Of a DNA stretch of 64,000 bases, positions 54,715 to 64,000 are shown piece after piece. The translations under genes were made by a program, and so were the position numbers. The notes beneath the pieces are model-generated. The model saw only the letters and a list, made by a program, of their open reading frames with translations, was not told the origin of the DNA and searched no databases. The stretch's first letter is position 1. Every line of letters starts with the position of its first letter. The stretch covers positions 1 through 64,000 of the forward strand of contig JAHYYP010000001.1 in the NCBI GenBank assembly GCA_019424905.1, written 5' to 3'. Source of the stretch: Collinsella sp. (GTDB lineage: Bacteria; Actinomycetota; Coriobacteriia; Coriobacteriales; Coriobacteriaceae).

Positions 54715-56487
54715 ATGCTGAAGAGGTTTCTTTCGTATTACGAGCCCCAGATGGGGCTTTTTGTTGCTGATACTGTTTGCGCTCTGGTGCTTGCCGCCAT
54801 TGACCTGGCGTTCCCCATTATCCTGCGTAATTTGACCGGTGGGCTATTTACTCAGGGTCAGGCTGCCATTATGCAGGCGCTCGGCATGATCGCGGTGGGC
54901 TTGGTGCTGATGTATGCCGTCCGCTGCGCCTGCCGCTACTTTGTGAGCTATTGGGGCCACGTGATGGGCGCGCGCATGGAGTCCAAAATGCGCGAGGACC
55001 TGTTCGACCAGTATGAGCGCTTTAGCTTTGCGTACTTCGACCGCAACAGCTCGGGTGACATGATGAGCCGCGTGGTCAACGACCTGTTCGATATCTGCGA
55101 GGCGGCGCATCACGTACCCGAGTGGATCATCATCTGCGGCATCGAGATTATCGGCTCGTTTGTGATCCTCTTTACCATCGCCCCGGTGCTCGCGCTCGCC
55201 ATGGCCGTGGTGACGGCGGCGTTTGCGGTCGTCATGTTTTGGCAGAACATGCGCATGCGCGAGGTTTTTAGCGACAACCGCAAAAAGATCAGCGGCATCA
55301 ATGCGCAGCTGCAGGATTCGCTGGCGGGCATGCGCGTGGTCAAGAGCTTTGCCAATGAGGAGACCGAACGCTTCAAGTTCCGCGCCTCCAACAATCGCTA
55401 TCTTTCGTCCAAGGAGAACATGTATCACGCCATGGGCGTCTATACCGCGACGTATGGCCTGCTCTCGGGTGTGCTCTATGTGATCGTGGTGCTGCTGGGC
55501 GGCTGGCTGGTCGCCCAGGGACAGCTGCAGGCGGTCGATATGGCGACCTTTGCACTCTATATTTCGCTGTTCTGCACGCCGCTCGAGACGCTCGTCAATT
55601 CGGCCGAAACGTATCAGAAGGCCATCGCCGGCTTTAAGCGTATGGACGAGGTACTCTCGACTGCCCCGGATATCCAGGACAAGCCGGGCGCCACGGATCT
55701 GCGGGTGACCGCCGGCGCCGTGGAGTATCACGACGTGTGCTTTAGCTACGAGGATGTTGAGTTGGGCGAGGGCGGCGCCGACGGACGCCCTGTTATCGAC
55801 CATATGAATCTGTCCATCAAGCCCGGCCAGACCATCGCGCTGGTTGGACCCTCGGGCGGCGGCAAGTCCACGACCTGTTCGCTGCTGCCGCGCTTTTATG
55901 ACGTGGCTGCCGGATCCATTAGCATCGACGGTCAGGACGTGCGCGATGTGACGCAGCAGAGCCTGCGCCGCGCCATCGGCCTGGTGCAGCAGGATGTCTA
56001 TCTGTTTGACGGTACGATTGGCGAGAACATCGCCTACGGCAAGCCGGGCGCTACGGCGGAAGAGATCGCCGAGGCCGCCCGTCGCGCCAACATCGATGCC
56101 TTTATCGAGTCGCTTCCACAGGGCTATGACACGGTCGTGGGCGAGCGCGGCAGCCGTCTTTCGGGCGGACAGAAGCAGCGTGTTGCCATCGCGCGCGTGT
56201 TTCTCAAGAATCCCAAGATCCTGATTTTAGACGAGGCGACGAGTGCTTTGGATAACGAGAGCGAGGAGGCGGTGCAGGAGTCGCTCGAAGAGCTGGCACG
56301 CGGCCGCACCACGATTATCATCGCCCACCGTCTTTCGACCATTAAGCATGCCGATGAGATTGCGACCGTTGAGCATGGTCGCGTTGTGGAGCGTGGCACG
56401 CACGAGGAGCTTCTCGCCCGTGGCGGCACCTATGCCCGTTACTATCGAATGCAGTTCGAAGGTGCGCGTGCGCACGAGCTCGACTGA
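54715..56487 (+). CDS. ABC transporter, fused membrane and ATPase domains
   Basis: A 590-residue half-transporter of the exporter type. Six membrane helices fill about residues 15-300, followed by an ATPase domain with Walker A GPSGGGKST, Q-loop LVQQDVYLFDG, signature LSGGQ, Walker B ILILDEAT and the switch AHRL. One such chain would form a homodimer. The substrate is unclear; lipid, peptide or drug are all possible. GAGGA precedes the ATG. The next gene, an unknown single-pass protein, follows after 19 bases and may act with it. Confidence 0.88.
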   Translation: MLKRFLSYYEPQMGLFVADTVCALVLAAIDLAFPIILRNLTGGLFTQGQAAIMQALGMIAVGLVLMYAVRCACRYFVSYWGHVMGARMESKMREDLFDQYERFSFAYFDRNSSGDMMSRVVNDLFDICEAAHHVPEWIIICGIEIIGSFVILFTIAPVLALAMAVVTAAFAVVMFWQNMRMREVFSDNRKKISGINAQLQDSLAGMRVVKSFANEETERFKFRASNNRYLSSKENMYHAMGVYTATYGLLSGVLYVIVVLLGGWLVAQGQLQAVDMATFALYISLFCTPLETLVNSAETYQKAIAGFKRMDEVLSTAPDIQDKPGATDLRVTAGAVEYHDVCFSYEDVELGEGGADGRPVIDHMNLSIKPGQTIALVGPSGGGKSTTCSLLPRFYDVAAGSISIDGQDVRDVTQQSLRRAIGLVQQDVYLFDGTIGENIAYGKPGATAEEIAEAARRANIDAFIESLPQGYDTVVGERGSRLSGGQKQRVAIARVFLKNPKILILDEATSALDNESEEAVQESLEELARGRTTIIIAHRLSTIKHADEIATVEHGRVVERGTHEELLARGGTYARYYRMQFEGARAHELD

Positions 56488-56506
56488 TTGATATGACAGG
56501 AAGTTT

Positions 56507-57472
56507 ATGGCTGACAAGAACCCTTTGACTCCGGAAGAAGTGACGGAGTTATTCTCCGAAATCGATGCATCCGGCGTCTTGGATCCTACGCTCGCCAAAA
56601 AGCGTACCGAGCGCATGCGCGAGAAAGAGGCCGCCGTCAAGCGCGGTGACAAAGCGGCGCTAGCGCAGCTGCGCAGCGAGGACCGCGCGAGCCAGGCAAA
56701 ACATATCGACCCGCTGTCCGAGGACGATCCTTCGGGCTCGCAGGTGAGCCATACCATTACGAAGACCGCGATGGCCGTGGTCATCGGTATTTTGGTGCTG
56801 ATCGTGGGCATGCAGATTGGCTACGGCGTGATGCGTCGCCTGAACACCGCCAACCTGTCCGAGAGCGTTTCGGTCGATACCGTTTCGACCGCGCTGAAGG
56901 GCGGCCTTGAGTGGGGCAATGGCTTTACGCAGTTCCCGCTCGATTTTACCGTCGATGAAGCCGATGAACGCACGGGCACGGTCGAGGTGACGGTGTTGGA
57001 CACATCGTCTGCCAACGAGCTCGAGCTGCTGTCCAACGGGCAGATTCAGGCCGCGGCGCTTGCGACCAACGCGTTGCTCAACGATAAGATCGACCGCGTG
57101 GTGTATAACGTTCACGCCTATATCGACGAGAATAGCAACATTCAGCACGATTCCTTCTTTGGCATGTTCCCCGCGCGCGGCCACCAGAGCGCCATTTTGA
57201 CGTTCGTGTGGACCAAGAGCTCATCCAACGCCACGAGTATCGACTGGAAGATGCGCATCGTGAGTATGGATGACACCATCGCCGAGCGCATTCAGAAGCA
57301 GGTGAACTCGGTGTCGTCGTTGATTGAGGACCCGGTGGTGAGCCAGACCAAGATTGACGAGGAAAAGGCCGAACGTGACCTGGAGCATCGTCTGCATGGC
57401 CGCGAGATTTTCCGCGGCGGCAAGCCCGATCGCACACCGTCCAAACTGCTGGAGCAGGATAAGAAAAAGTAA
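56507..57472 (+). CDS. single-pass membrane protein of unknown function
   Basis: A 321-residue protein with a charged cytosolic N-terminal part of about 85 residues (EEVTELFSEIDASGVLDPTL, then many Lys/Glu), one membrane helix (about 87-110, AMAVVIGILVLIVGMQIGYG) and an outer domain of about 190 residues with alternating beta and helical segments. The end is Lys-rich. I do not recognise a family. AGGAAG precedes the ATG. The gap of 19 bases to the ABC transporter suggests one operon; it could be an accessory or quality-control part. Confidence 0.65.
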   Translation: MADKNPLTPEEVTELFSEIDASGVLDPTLAKKRTERMREKEAAVKRGDKAALAQLRSEDRASQAKHIDPLSEDDPSGSQVSHTITKTAMAVVIGILVLIVGMQIGYGVMRRLNTANLSESVSVDTVSTALKGGLEWGNGFTQFPLDFTVDEADERTGTVEVTVLDTSSANELELLSNGQIQAAALATNALLNDKIDRVVYNVHAYIDENSNIQHDSFFGMFPARGHQSAILTFVWTKSSSNATSIDWKMRIVSMDDTIAERIQKQVNSVSSLIEDPVVSQTKIDEEKAERDLEHRLHGREIFRGGKPDRTPSKLLEQDKKK

Positions 57473-57478
57473 GACGTC

Positions 57479-57518
57479 ATCATCCCGCGTGAGCCACAAG
57501 CCCCGCGGGATGATTTTT
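57479..57518 (+). terminator. terminator of the ABC operon
   Basis: ATCATCCCGCG pairs with CGCGGGATGAT, then five T. Confidence 0.85.
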
Positions 57519-57614
57519 AATCCTCGTCCTAGAAAAATCATTATGCATAGAAAGTCATAATTATCATTTCGTAAACATTTCGATGAAATTAACGCCATGA
57601 GGCATGCTTACGGT

Positions 57615-57675
57615 TACAATACCGCGAGGCCTAACTACACACCTTTAAGCCGGTCCTGTGAGACCGGGAAGGAGA
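57615..57675 (+). promoter_or_regulatory. PyrR-type regulatory hairpin in the carA leader
   Basis: CACCTTTAAG precedes a hairpin CCGGTC-CTGTGA-GACCGG (57650-57667), then GGAAGGAG and the carA start. This fits the PyrR-binding loop known in actinobacterial pyrimidine leaders (a UUUAA, GUCC in the stem-loop, GAGA and a purine-rich end). As in mycobacteria, UMP-bound PyrR would hide the ribosome binding site of carA. TACAAT at 57615-57620 may be the -10. pyrR itself is not in the window. Confidence 0.75.
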
Positions 57676-57678
57676 ACT

Positions 57679-59184
57679 ATGGCGAACAACCATACCGCGG
57701 GCGCTGCCGCCCGCACCTTCGCGCCCAGCGAGCTTTGCCAGCGTATGCTGGCCAAAACCAGCAAGGGCACCTGTGGTCCCTGCATCCTGTATCTTGAGGA
57801 TGGGACCATTTTTTATGGACGTGCATGCGGCGCCGAGGGCACCGCGACCGGCGAAGTCTGCTTCAACACCTCGCTCGAGGGCTACTTTGAGGTCATGACC
57901 GACCCGAGTTATGCCGGCCAAATCGTAACCATGACCTATCCGCAGATCGGCAATTACGGTATCGACGAGACCGACGTCCAGTCGGCCTTCCCCGGCGACG
58001 CCGTGCGCCCTGCGAGCGCTCCGGCTATGCGCGGCATGATCGTTCGCGACATGTGCGCCACGCCTTCTAACTGGCGCTCGGCCGTCAGCGTGCCGGAGTA
58101 CCTGCGCGCTCACGGCATCGTCGCTATCGAGGGTGTCGACACCCGCGCCCTGGTGCGCCATCTGCGCGATAATGGTTCCAAGATGGGCATTATCTCGACC
58201 GAGATCTTCGACGTCGACGAGCTTGCCGAGCGTCTGGCCGCAGCGCCCACGCTGGTAGGCGAGAACCTGGTCAAGACCGTGAGCTGCCCTGAGCCCCACG
58301 CCTTTGCCGCCGTCGACCTGCCTGCCACGCATGACTTTGCACTTGCGGCTGCCGCTCCTGCCCGTCACAAGGTGGTCGCCTACGACTGCGGTGTGAAGCG
58401 CGGTATTCTGGAGGGGCTGGTCCGCGCCGGCTGCGACCTTACCGTCGTGCCGTGGGATACGCCCGCCCAGCAGGTGCTCGACATGAATCCCGACGGTGTC
58501 TTTTTGTCCAATGGCCCCGGCGACCCCGACGCCGTGGTGGAGACCTACGAGCAGGTGCAGCAGCTGATCGGCAAGGTGCCGGTCTTTGGTATTTGTCTTG
58601 GTCACCAGATGATCAGCCTGGCCTGCGGCGCCCAGATGGAAAAGCTTAAGTTCGGTCACCGCGGTGGCAACCAGCCGGTCATGAACCTGGTGAGCCGCCG
58701 CGTGGAGATCACCGCGCAAAACCACGGCTTTGGCCTGCTGTTCCCCAGTCTGGGCAAGCTTGTCCCCGAGCTTTCGGGCGGCGAGACCGAGCATGCGGCC
58801 GATGGAGATCTGCGCGCCTGGGTGCGCCGCGGAATCGCGCCGGTCGTGATGAACGAGCGCTTTGGTCGCATTCGCCTGACGCATGTGAACCTCAACGACG
58901 GCACCGCCGAGGGCATCCAGCTGCTCGACGCCCCGTGCTTCTCGGTCCAGTACCACCCCGAGGCTTCGCCTGGCCCCACCGATGCCCACTATCTCTTTAC
59001 TGCCTTTACGCGACTCATGGACGGCGAGGAGAACTACCTGGACATCGATCCCGCGAAGGACCGCCTTGCCGGCTGGAACTTTGCCGATAGTGGTTCCGCC
59101 GTTCTACCGAACGGCGGACCTGTCGACGCTGCGGCTGCATCTGGCACATCATCTTGCCGTTCTGCTTCGGACGCGCGGGCATAA
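57679..59184 (+). CDS. carA: carbamoyl-phosphate synthase small subunit, extended
   Basis: CarA releases ammonia from glutamine for carbamoyl phosphate, the start of pyrimidine and arginine synthesis. The class I amidotransferase centre is intact: Cys306 in FGICLGHQ and His in QYHPEASPGPTD. At 501 residues it is over 100 longer than usual. Extra parts are about 30 residues at the start, an insertion of about 45 residues between QNHGF (347) and LTHVNLNDG (400), and about 40 after FTRLMDG. ATG 57679 follows AAGGAG. carB follows after 98 bases. Confidence 0.94.
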   Translation: MANNHTAGAAARTFAPSELCQRMLAKTSKGTCGPCILYLEDGTIFYGRACGAEGTATGEVCFNTSLEGYFEVMTDPSYAGQIVTMTYPQIGNYGIDETDVQSAFPGDAVRPASAPAMRGMIVRDMCATPSNWRSAVSVPEYLRAHGIVAIEGVDTRALVRHLRDNGSKMGIISTEIFDVDELAERLAAAPTLVGENLVKTVSCPEPHAFAAVDLPATHDFALAAAAPARHKVVAYDCGVKRGILEGLVRAGCDLTVVPWDTPAQQVLDMNPDGVFLSNGPGDPDAVVETYEQVQQLIGKVPVFGICLGHQMISLACGAQMEKLKFGHRGGNQPVMNLVSRRVEITAQNHGFGLLFPSLGKLVPELSGGETEHAADGDLRAWVRRGIAPVVMNERFGRIRLTHVNLNDGTAEGIQLLDAPCFSVQYHPEASPGPTDAHYLFTAFTRLMDGEENYLDIDPAKDRLAGWNFADSGSAVLPNGGPVDAAAASGTSSCRSASDARA

Positions 59185-59282
59185 GCCCAGCGCGCCCTCG
59201 CATCACGGCAACCTGATGCACCAGCTGCACCCTCGCTGACTTTTCCAAAACATTGAGTCAGCCTCTCTAGGAGGTTTTAAAC

Positions 59283-62200
59283 ATGCCTAAACGTACCGAC
59301 ATCAAGCGTATCCTCGTCATTGGTTCGGGCCCCATCGTTATCGGTCAGGCCTGCGAGTTCGATTACTCCGGCGCCCAGGCCTGCAAGGTGCTCAAGGAGG
59401 ATGGCTTTGAGGTCATCCTGGTCAACTCCAACCCGGCGACCATCATGACCGATCCGGGCTTGGCCGACTGCACCTATGTCGAGCCCATCACCGCCGAATT
59501 TATCGAGCGCGTGATCAAGAAGGAGCGCCCGGATGCGCTGCTGCCCACGCTGGGCGGCCAGACCGGTCTGAATGCCGCCGTCGAGCTGGCAAAGGACGGC
59601 ACACTCGACAAGTACGGCGTCGAGATGATCGGCTGTGACCTTGCCGCCATCGAGCGCGGTGAGGATCGCAAGCTCTTTAACGAGGCCATGGCCGAGATCG
59701 GCCTGGAGGTCGCGCGCTCGGGCTATGCCTACAGCGTGGCTGACGCCGAGGCCATCGCCGAGCGTGTGGGCTATCCCTGTGTGCTGCGTCCGAGCTTTAC
59801 CTTGGGCGGCGCCGGTGGCGGCATCGCACATACTCACGAGGAGCTCGTCTCCATCGTGAGCCAGGGCCTTGAACTCTCGCCTGCCCACGAGGTACTGGTC
59901 GAGGAGTCTATCGAGGGCTGGAAAGAGTATGAGATGGAGGTCATGCGTGATCACGCCGGCAACGGCATCATCGTGTGCTCCATCGAGAATCTCGACCCCA
60001 TGGGCGTACATACCGGTGACTCCATCACCGTGGCGCCGGCGCAGACCCTCTCCGACCTTGAGTACCAGCGCATGCGTGTCGCGTCGCTCGCCATTCTGGA
60101 GAAGATTGGCGTCGAGACCGGCGGCTCCAACGTGCAGTTTGCCGTGAACCCCCAGACCGGCCGCCTGATCGTCATCGAGATGAACCCGCGCGTGAGCCGT
60201 TCGTCCGCACTGGCCTCCAAGGCCACGGGCTTCCCCATCGCCAAGGCCGCCGCTCGCCTGGCCGTGGGCTACACGCTCGACGAGATCGTCAACGACATCA
60301 CTAAGGCAACGCCTGCCTGCTTTGAGCCCACGATCGACTACTGCGTGGTCAAGGTGCCGCGCTTTGCCTTCGAGAAGTTCAAGGGCACCGATCCCACGCT
60401 CACCACGCGCATGAAGGCCGTGGGCGAGATCATGGCGATCGGTCGCACCTTTGAGGAGGCCTTCGGCAAGGCCATGCGCTCGCTGGAGGACGGTCACCAG
60501 GGCATCTGCGCCGGTGGCAAGGAGGGTGCCGACAAGCTGAGCGACGACGAGCTCGCTCAGGCCGTGGCAACCCCGACCGAGCACCGCATCTTCTTTGTGG
60601 TCGAGGCCCTGCGCCGTGGCTGGGACATCGCCCATATCCATGCCATCTGCGGTATCGATCCGTGGTACCTCAACCGTATCAACGACATGGTGCAGGTCCA
60701 GGAGAGCATCCGCGGCCTGCGTGTGGAGGATATCGACGCCGATGCGATGCGCCTGCTCAAGCAGTACGGCACGAGCGACGCCGAGATTGCCGTGCTGACC
60801 GGCTCGGACGAGCGCTTTGTGCGCGCCTATCGCAAGGGTCTGGGCGTGGTTCCCAGCATGAAGACGGTCGATACCTGCGCGGCCGAGTTCTCGAGCGCCA
60901 CGGAGTACCACTACAAGACGTACGAGAACATCTACCGCACGAGCCCGGATGCCAAGAAGTGCGTGGCTCCCGACGAGACCACGCCGGCGGACAAGCCCAA
61001 GGCGATGATCTTGGGCGCCGGCCCCAACCGCATTGGCCAGGGTATCGAGTTCGATTACTGCTGCGTGCACGCGAGCTACGCGCTGGCGGCCCGCGGCTTC
61101 GAGACCATCATGGTCAACTGCAATCCCGAGACCGTCTCGACCGACTATGACACGTCCGACCGTCTGTACTTTGAGCCGCTCACCTACGAGGACGTCATGG
61201 ACGTTATCGATGTCGAGCGCCCCGACGGCGTCGTGGTGACGCTCGGCGGCCAGACCCCGCTTAAGCTGGCGCGCATGCTCGAGGAGAGCGGCGTCAACAT
61301 TATGGGCACAAAGCCCGACGCCATCGACTTTGCCGAGGACCGCGAGCGCTTCGCCGCCCTGCTCGACAAACTGGGCATTATGTACCCGCCGGCGGGTCAG
61401 GCCACCTCGTTTGAGGAGGCCGAGGCCGTGGCCGCGCACATCGGCTACCCGCTGCTGGTGCGTCCGAGCTACGTGCTGGGCGGCCGCGGCATGATGATCG
61501 CCTACGATGCCGAGCATCTGCGCGATTACATGGCAGAGGCTGCGCGCATCAGCCCCGACTACCCGGTGTATCTGGACCGCTTCCTGGAGGGCGCAATCGA
61601 GTCCGATGTCGACGCCCTGTGCGATGGCGAAGAGGTATACATCGGCGGCATCCTGGAGCATATCGAGGAAGCCGGTATTCACTCCGGCGACTCCGCGACC
61701 TGCATCCCTCCGTTCAGCTTTAGCGAGAGCCTGCAGGCGAAGCTCCGCGAGACCACGCGCCGCATCGCGATGGCGCTGGGAGTCCGCGGTCTGGTCAACG
61801 TGCAATATGCCATCAAGGGCGAGACCGTCTACGTGATCGAGGCCAACCCGCGCGCCAGCCGTACCGTGCCGTTTATCTCCAAGGCCACCGGTGTGCCGCT
61901 GGCCAAATGCGCGGCGCGCATCATGGCAGGCGATTCCATCGCGAGCTTGGGCCTGCCGAGCGACGAACGTCAGCTGGACTGGTTCTGCATGAAGGAAGCC
62001 GTCATGCCCTGGGGTCGTTTCCCGGGCGCCGACGTCATCCTAGGGCCCGAGATGAAGTCGACGGGCGAGGTCATGGGTATCGCCAAGAGCTATCCCGAGG
62101 CATACGCCAAGACGCAGCTGGCGATCGACTACAAGCTGCCCGACCCGAGCGCCGGCAAGGTATTCATCAGCGTGTGCGACCGCGACAAGCGCCACATCCT

Positions 62201-62597
62201 TTCGGTCGCCCGTATCCTGCGCTACCTGGGCTTTGACATCTGCTCCACCGAGGGTACGGCGCGCGTACTGCGTGGAGGCAACGTGACGTGCGAGGTCGTG
62301 GAGAAGATTAGCGGCCCGCACGACGGCGAGCGCCCCAACATCGGCGACCTCATCGCCGATGGCAAGATCGCGGTGATCATCAACACGCCGTACGGTCCGG
62401 GCTCGCGCGGCGACGGCTATCTGCTGCGCACCGAGGCAGTGCGACGCGGTGTGACCTGCGTGACCGCGATGTCTGCCGCCAACACGTACGTGAGTGCCAT
62501 CGAGGCGGTGCGTGAGGACCAGCAGGGTCACGGCAGCGCCAACGACATGGGCATGGACGTCATCGCCCTGCAGGACCTGCCGCAGCACACGGTGTAA
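59283..62597 (+). CDS. carB: carbamoyl-phosphate synthase large subunit
   Basis: CarB makes carbamoyl phosphate from bicarbonate, ammonia and two ATP. Two ATP-grasp halves are seen: [17 protein letters not shown] and [14 protein letters not shown] in the first; [16 protein letters not shown] and [15 protein letters not shown] in the second. The C-terminal regulatory MGS-like domain holds [18 protein letters not shown]. 1104 residues is normal. GGAGG precedes the ATG. It forms the carAB operon. Confidence 0.96.
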   Translation: MPKRTDIKRILVIGSGPIVIGQACEFDYSGAQACKVLKEDGFEVILVNSNPATIMTDPGLADCTYVEPITAEFIERVIKKERPDALLPTLGGQTGLNAAVELAKDGTLDKYGVEMIGCDLAAIERGEDRKLFNEAMAEIGLEVARSGYAYSVADAEAIAERVGYPCVLRPSFTLGGAGGGIAHTHEELVSIVSQGLELSPAHEVLVEESIEGWKEYEMEVMRDHAGNGIIVCSIENLDPMGVHTGDSITVAPAQTLSDLEYQRMRVASLAILEKIGVETGGSNVQFAVNPQTGRLIVIEMNPRVSRSSALASKATGFPIAKAAARLAVGYTLDEIVNDITKATPACFEPTIDYCVVKVPRFAFEKFKGTDPTLTTRMKAVGEIMAIGRTFEEAFGKAMRSLEDGHQGICAGGKEGADKLSDDELAQAVATPTEHRIFFVVEALRRGWDIAHIHAICGIDPWYLNRINDMVQVQESIRGLRVEDIDADAMRLLKQYGTSDAEIAVLTGSDERFVRAYRKGLGVVPSMKTVDTCAAEFSSATEYHYKTYENIYRTSPDAKKCVAPDETTPADKPKAMILGAGPNRIGQGIEFDYCCVHASYALAARGFETIMVNCNPETVSTDYDTSDRLYFEPLTYEDVMDVIDVERPDGVVVTLGGQTPLKLARMLEESGVNIMGTKPDAIDFAEDRERFAALLDKLGIMYPPAGQATSFEEAEAVAAHIGYPLLVRPSYVLGGRGMMIAYDAEHLRDYMAEAARISPDYPVYLDRFLEGAIESDVDALCDGEEVYIGGILEHIEEAGIHSGDSATCIPPFSFSESLQAKLRETTRRIAMALGVRGLVNVQYAIKGETVYVIEANPRASRTVPFISKATGVPLAKCAARIMAGDSIASLGLPSDERQLDWFCMKEAVMPWGRFPGADVILGPEMKSTGEVMGIAKSYPEAYAKTQLAIDYKLPDPSAGKVFISVCDRDKRHILSVARILRYLGFDICSTEGTARVLRGGNVTCEVVEKISGPHDGERPNIGDLIADGKIAVIINTPYGPGSRGDGYLLRTEAVRRGVTCVTAMSAANTYVSAIEAVREDQQGHGSANDMGMDVIALQDLPQHTV

Positions 62598-62609
62598 TGT
62601 GACCTGGTC

Positions 62610-62700
62610 GGCCGGGGCGGGAGGGGCCGAGATTTCCCCCTTTCGCTCCGGCTGCAAGCAGAGTCGCTCAGGAGAAAACTCGGCCCCTCCCGCCCCGGCC
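62610..62700. repeat. inverted repeat after carB, 22-bp perfect arms
   Basis: Arms 62610-62631 and 62679-62700 are exact complements and very GC-rich. The 47-base centre contains GCTGCAAGCAGAGTCGCTCA, loosely like the GAGCAGG repeats in the centre of the element at 40579-40715. No T run follows. It may act as a transcription barrier after carAB. Confidence 0.75.
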
Positions 62701-62783
62701 TGCGGTGACTTGGCCGCACCGTGTGCTGCGGAAGGGGCTTTGCGTGATGACTAGGGCTGAATAAAAAGTGAGTGTGGGATCCG

Positions 62784-62810
62784 CCGTTCGTTTGAACGAC
62801 GGCGCCCACG
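62784..62810. terminator. hairpin between carB and the GntR gene
   Basis: GCCGT-CGTT and AACG-ACGGC pair with one bulged T. A short TTTTGG follows on the plus strand. It lies between convergent genes. Confidence 0.45.
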
Positions 62811-62818
62811 TTTTGGAT

Positions 62819-63601
62819 TTATTGGGCTGTGGCGGTGAAGGTTGTTTTGTCGGCGGCGATGTGCACGTGCAGCTTTGCCTGACCGTCGCAGCTGATGAGC
62901 ACGCCTACCTCGAATGGGGTTCCCGTCTTGTCGTAGGTCGAACGCACGATGCGCATCGCCGCCTTACCGGTGTTCTGTCCCAAAAGGCGCGCCTCATGCT
63001 TGTCGAGGTTGACCGCCTCGTAGACGGCATCGACGCTTGCGGGCAGGATGCCGGTCTTTTCCGCGATGTGGGCGTAGAGCGAGCCATCCACGTCTTTGCG
63101 TGTGAGCTCGGGGCAAAGTGACACGGGGATATAGACGTAGTTGAGCTCCATGGGTTTGTCGTTGGCGAGACGCAGGCGGCGAATCTCCCAGACGGGTGTC
63201 CCTTCGGGCACTTTGAGCCCAGAGGCGATGCCGCGGACGGCCGGTATGCTTGAAAAGGCGAGAATCTGCGAGCTCGGAACCCGTCCCGCTTCGCGCATCC
63301 GCGCGCTGAAATTCAGGGCCAGGTCGATGCCGGGTGCTGAGGTTTGGGGCTTGATGAACGTGCCCTGGCCGCGCTTGCGCACCACGCGCCCCTCGATGAC
63401 GAGATCCTGAAAGCAACGGCGCACAGTCGCGCGCGATAACTCCAGCCGCGCACAGATTTCGAGCTCGCGTGGCAGCGGCGTCTTGGTGTCGAACGCCTGG
63501 CTGGCGATAAGCAGGGCGATTCGATGTTTAAGTTGGACATAGAGCGGTGTATCACCGCTGCGATCGAAGGGTTCGGCGGCGAGAAACGAGATCATGTCCA
63601 T
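62819..63601 (-). CDS. GntR/HutC-family transcriptional regulator
   Basis: A 260-residue regulator. The N-terminal winged helix (about 15-80) has PLYVQLKHRIALLI and the recognition region LELSRATVRRCFQDLV, RGQGTFI; the C-terminal UTRA domain (about 95-250) binds an effector, often a sugar phosphate, with VWEIRRLRLANDKPMELNYV. ATG 63601 follows GGAGG; the longer frame to 63634 is rejected. It is divergent from a mannose-family PTS gene, so it probably controls that operon and itself. Confidence 0.9.
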   Translation of the reverse strand: MDMISFLAAEPFDRSGDTPLYVQLKHRIALLIASQAFDTKTPLPRELEICARLELSRATVRRCFQDLVIEGRVVRKRGQGTFIKPQTSAPGIDLALNFSARMREAGRVPSSQILAFSSIPAVRGIASGLKVPEGTPVWEIRRLRLANDKPMELNYVYIPVSLCPELTRKDVDGSLYAHIAEKTGILPASVDAVYEAVNLDKHEARLLGQNTGKAAMRIVRSTYDKTGTPFEVGVLISCDGQAKLHVHIAADKTTFTATAQ

Positions 63602-63909
63602 AGGGTACCTCCATGTCGTGAGCATACGTGACATGGTCTGACACTGCGGGACAAACCGGTGATGTCAAGCCCGATTCTTGTTGGTATGTATGGTACATAA
63701 GGAACATAAAATATTTACCAGGCAATCTACCTGCTATTTTAAAAATAATTAGAAGAAAAAATAATTTATGCACAAAAATAGTTGCTACCGTTAACCGATG
63801 AATAGTTGCCGTTCGCAACTATTTTCTTGTACCGAACATGCCCCGGCGCAACAATAATCTCAGCAAAAAGCAAAGCCGTGCGATACACGGCAGGTCGAGA
63901 GGAGACCGC
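63602..63909. promoter_or_regulatory. divergent control region of the GntR and PTS genes
   Basis: About 300 AT-rich bases. TATGT-ATGGT-ACATA (63685-63699) is an imperfect palindrome of the form bound by HutC-type regulators. AATAGTTGC occurs three times: direct at 63777-63785 and 63801-63809, and inverted at 63815-63823, the last two forming a 9-bp stem around CGTTC followed by TTTTC. These could be operator sites, or the stem could be an attenuator. No promoter is assigned with confidence. Confidence 0.5.
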
Positions 63910-64000
63910 ATGCGGTATCTGGTAATGGTCAGTCACGGAACGCTCGCTCCCGGACTGCACAGTGTCCTCAAGATGCTCGGCAATGACGCCCCGAACATCT
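63910..64000 (+). CDS. PTS mannose-family IIA component, partial
   Basis: Only 30 codons are inside the window: MRYLVMVSHGTLAPGLHSVL and ten more. The SHG motif with His9 is the phosphorylation site of EIIA of the mannose/fructose/sorbose family, which takes phosphate from HPr and passes it to IIB. GAGAGGAG precedes ATG 63910. The rest of the operon, probably IIB, IIC and IID, should lie to the right. Confidence 0.8.
   Translation, partial: MRYLVMVSHGTLAPGLHSVLKMLGNDAPNI

Noticed and set aside
59277..61805. An 842-codon open frame antisense to carB
   Set aside because: It mirrors the codon bias of the highly conserved carB on the other strand; carB has all family motifs and a good ribosome binding site, the antisense frame has neither.
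63801..63823. Rho-independent terminator ahead of the PTS gene
   Set aside because: The stem is AT-rich with only four T after it, and the 9-mer recurs nearby as a direct repeat, which fits a protein site better.

Overview
The window is a high-GC chromosome segment spanning a replication origin. The gene order rpmH-rnpA-yidD-yidC-jag / rsmG / parA-parB on one side and dnaA-dnaN-recF-dciA-gyrB-gyrA on the other, the actinobacterial PyrR-type leader at carA, and overall protein similarity suggest an actinobacterium of class Coriobacteriia, most likely Collinsella or a close relative. The genus is inferred from memory, not from a search. Genes left of about 29 kb are mostly on the minus strand and genes right of it mostly on the plus strand, so most transcription runs with the forks leaving an origin at about 29.1-32.7 kb.

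Left arm (0-29 kb): tRNA-Lys; an M29 aminopeptidase; purC with a small membrane protein; a two-component system; a TSCPD protein coupled to a Tat-exported lipoprotein; purB; tRNA-Gly; a plus-strand sortase-anchored adhesin with a predicted thioester domain; a very large M28-like membrane protein lacking most metal ligands; a pair of WYL regulators convergent with an exonuclease-helicase of the DinG type; ddl; rlmN; then parB-parA with three perfect parS sites, rsmG, jag, yidC, yidD, rnpA and rpmH.

Origin (29.05-32.68 kb): two intergenic stretches with clusters of TTTTC-type motifs flank a gene for a GHKL ATPase with a C-terminal winged helix, followed by dnaA. DnaA has a substituted box-recognition signature, and the box-like motifs are not canonical TTATCCACA.

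Right arm (32.7-64 kb): dnaN, recF, dciA, gyrB, gyrA; an Ile-Ala-Ile tRNA cluster; a bifunctional nuclease and two unknown proteins before typA; two minus-strand membrane-protein genes; two tRNA-Ser genes; rpsF-ssb-rpsR-rplI; dnaB; purA; purD and a NUDIX hydrolase; an ABC exporter with an unknown membrane protein; carA-carB behind a PyrR-type hairpin; a GntR regulator; and the first codons of a mannose-family PTS IIA gene cut by the window end.

The most unusual material is non-coding. Three tRNA genes (Lys, Gly, Ser-CGA) are each followed by a short element of the same plan: a copied fragment of the tRNA 3' end, three stable hairpins, and a T-arm-like sequence in inverted orientation. The ATPase-winged-helix gene beside dnaA, the DnaA signature change and the 10-bp phased origin motifs are the other main leads. 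No CRISPR array, transposase, integrase or rRNA gene was seen.
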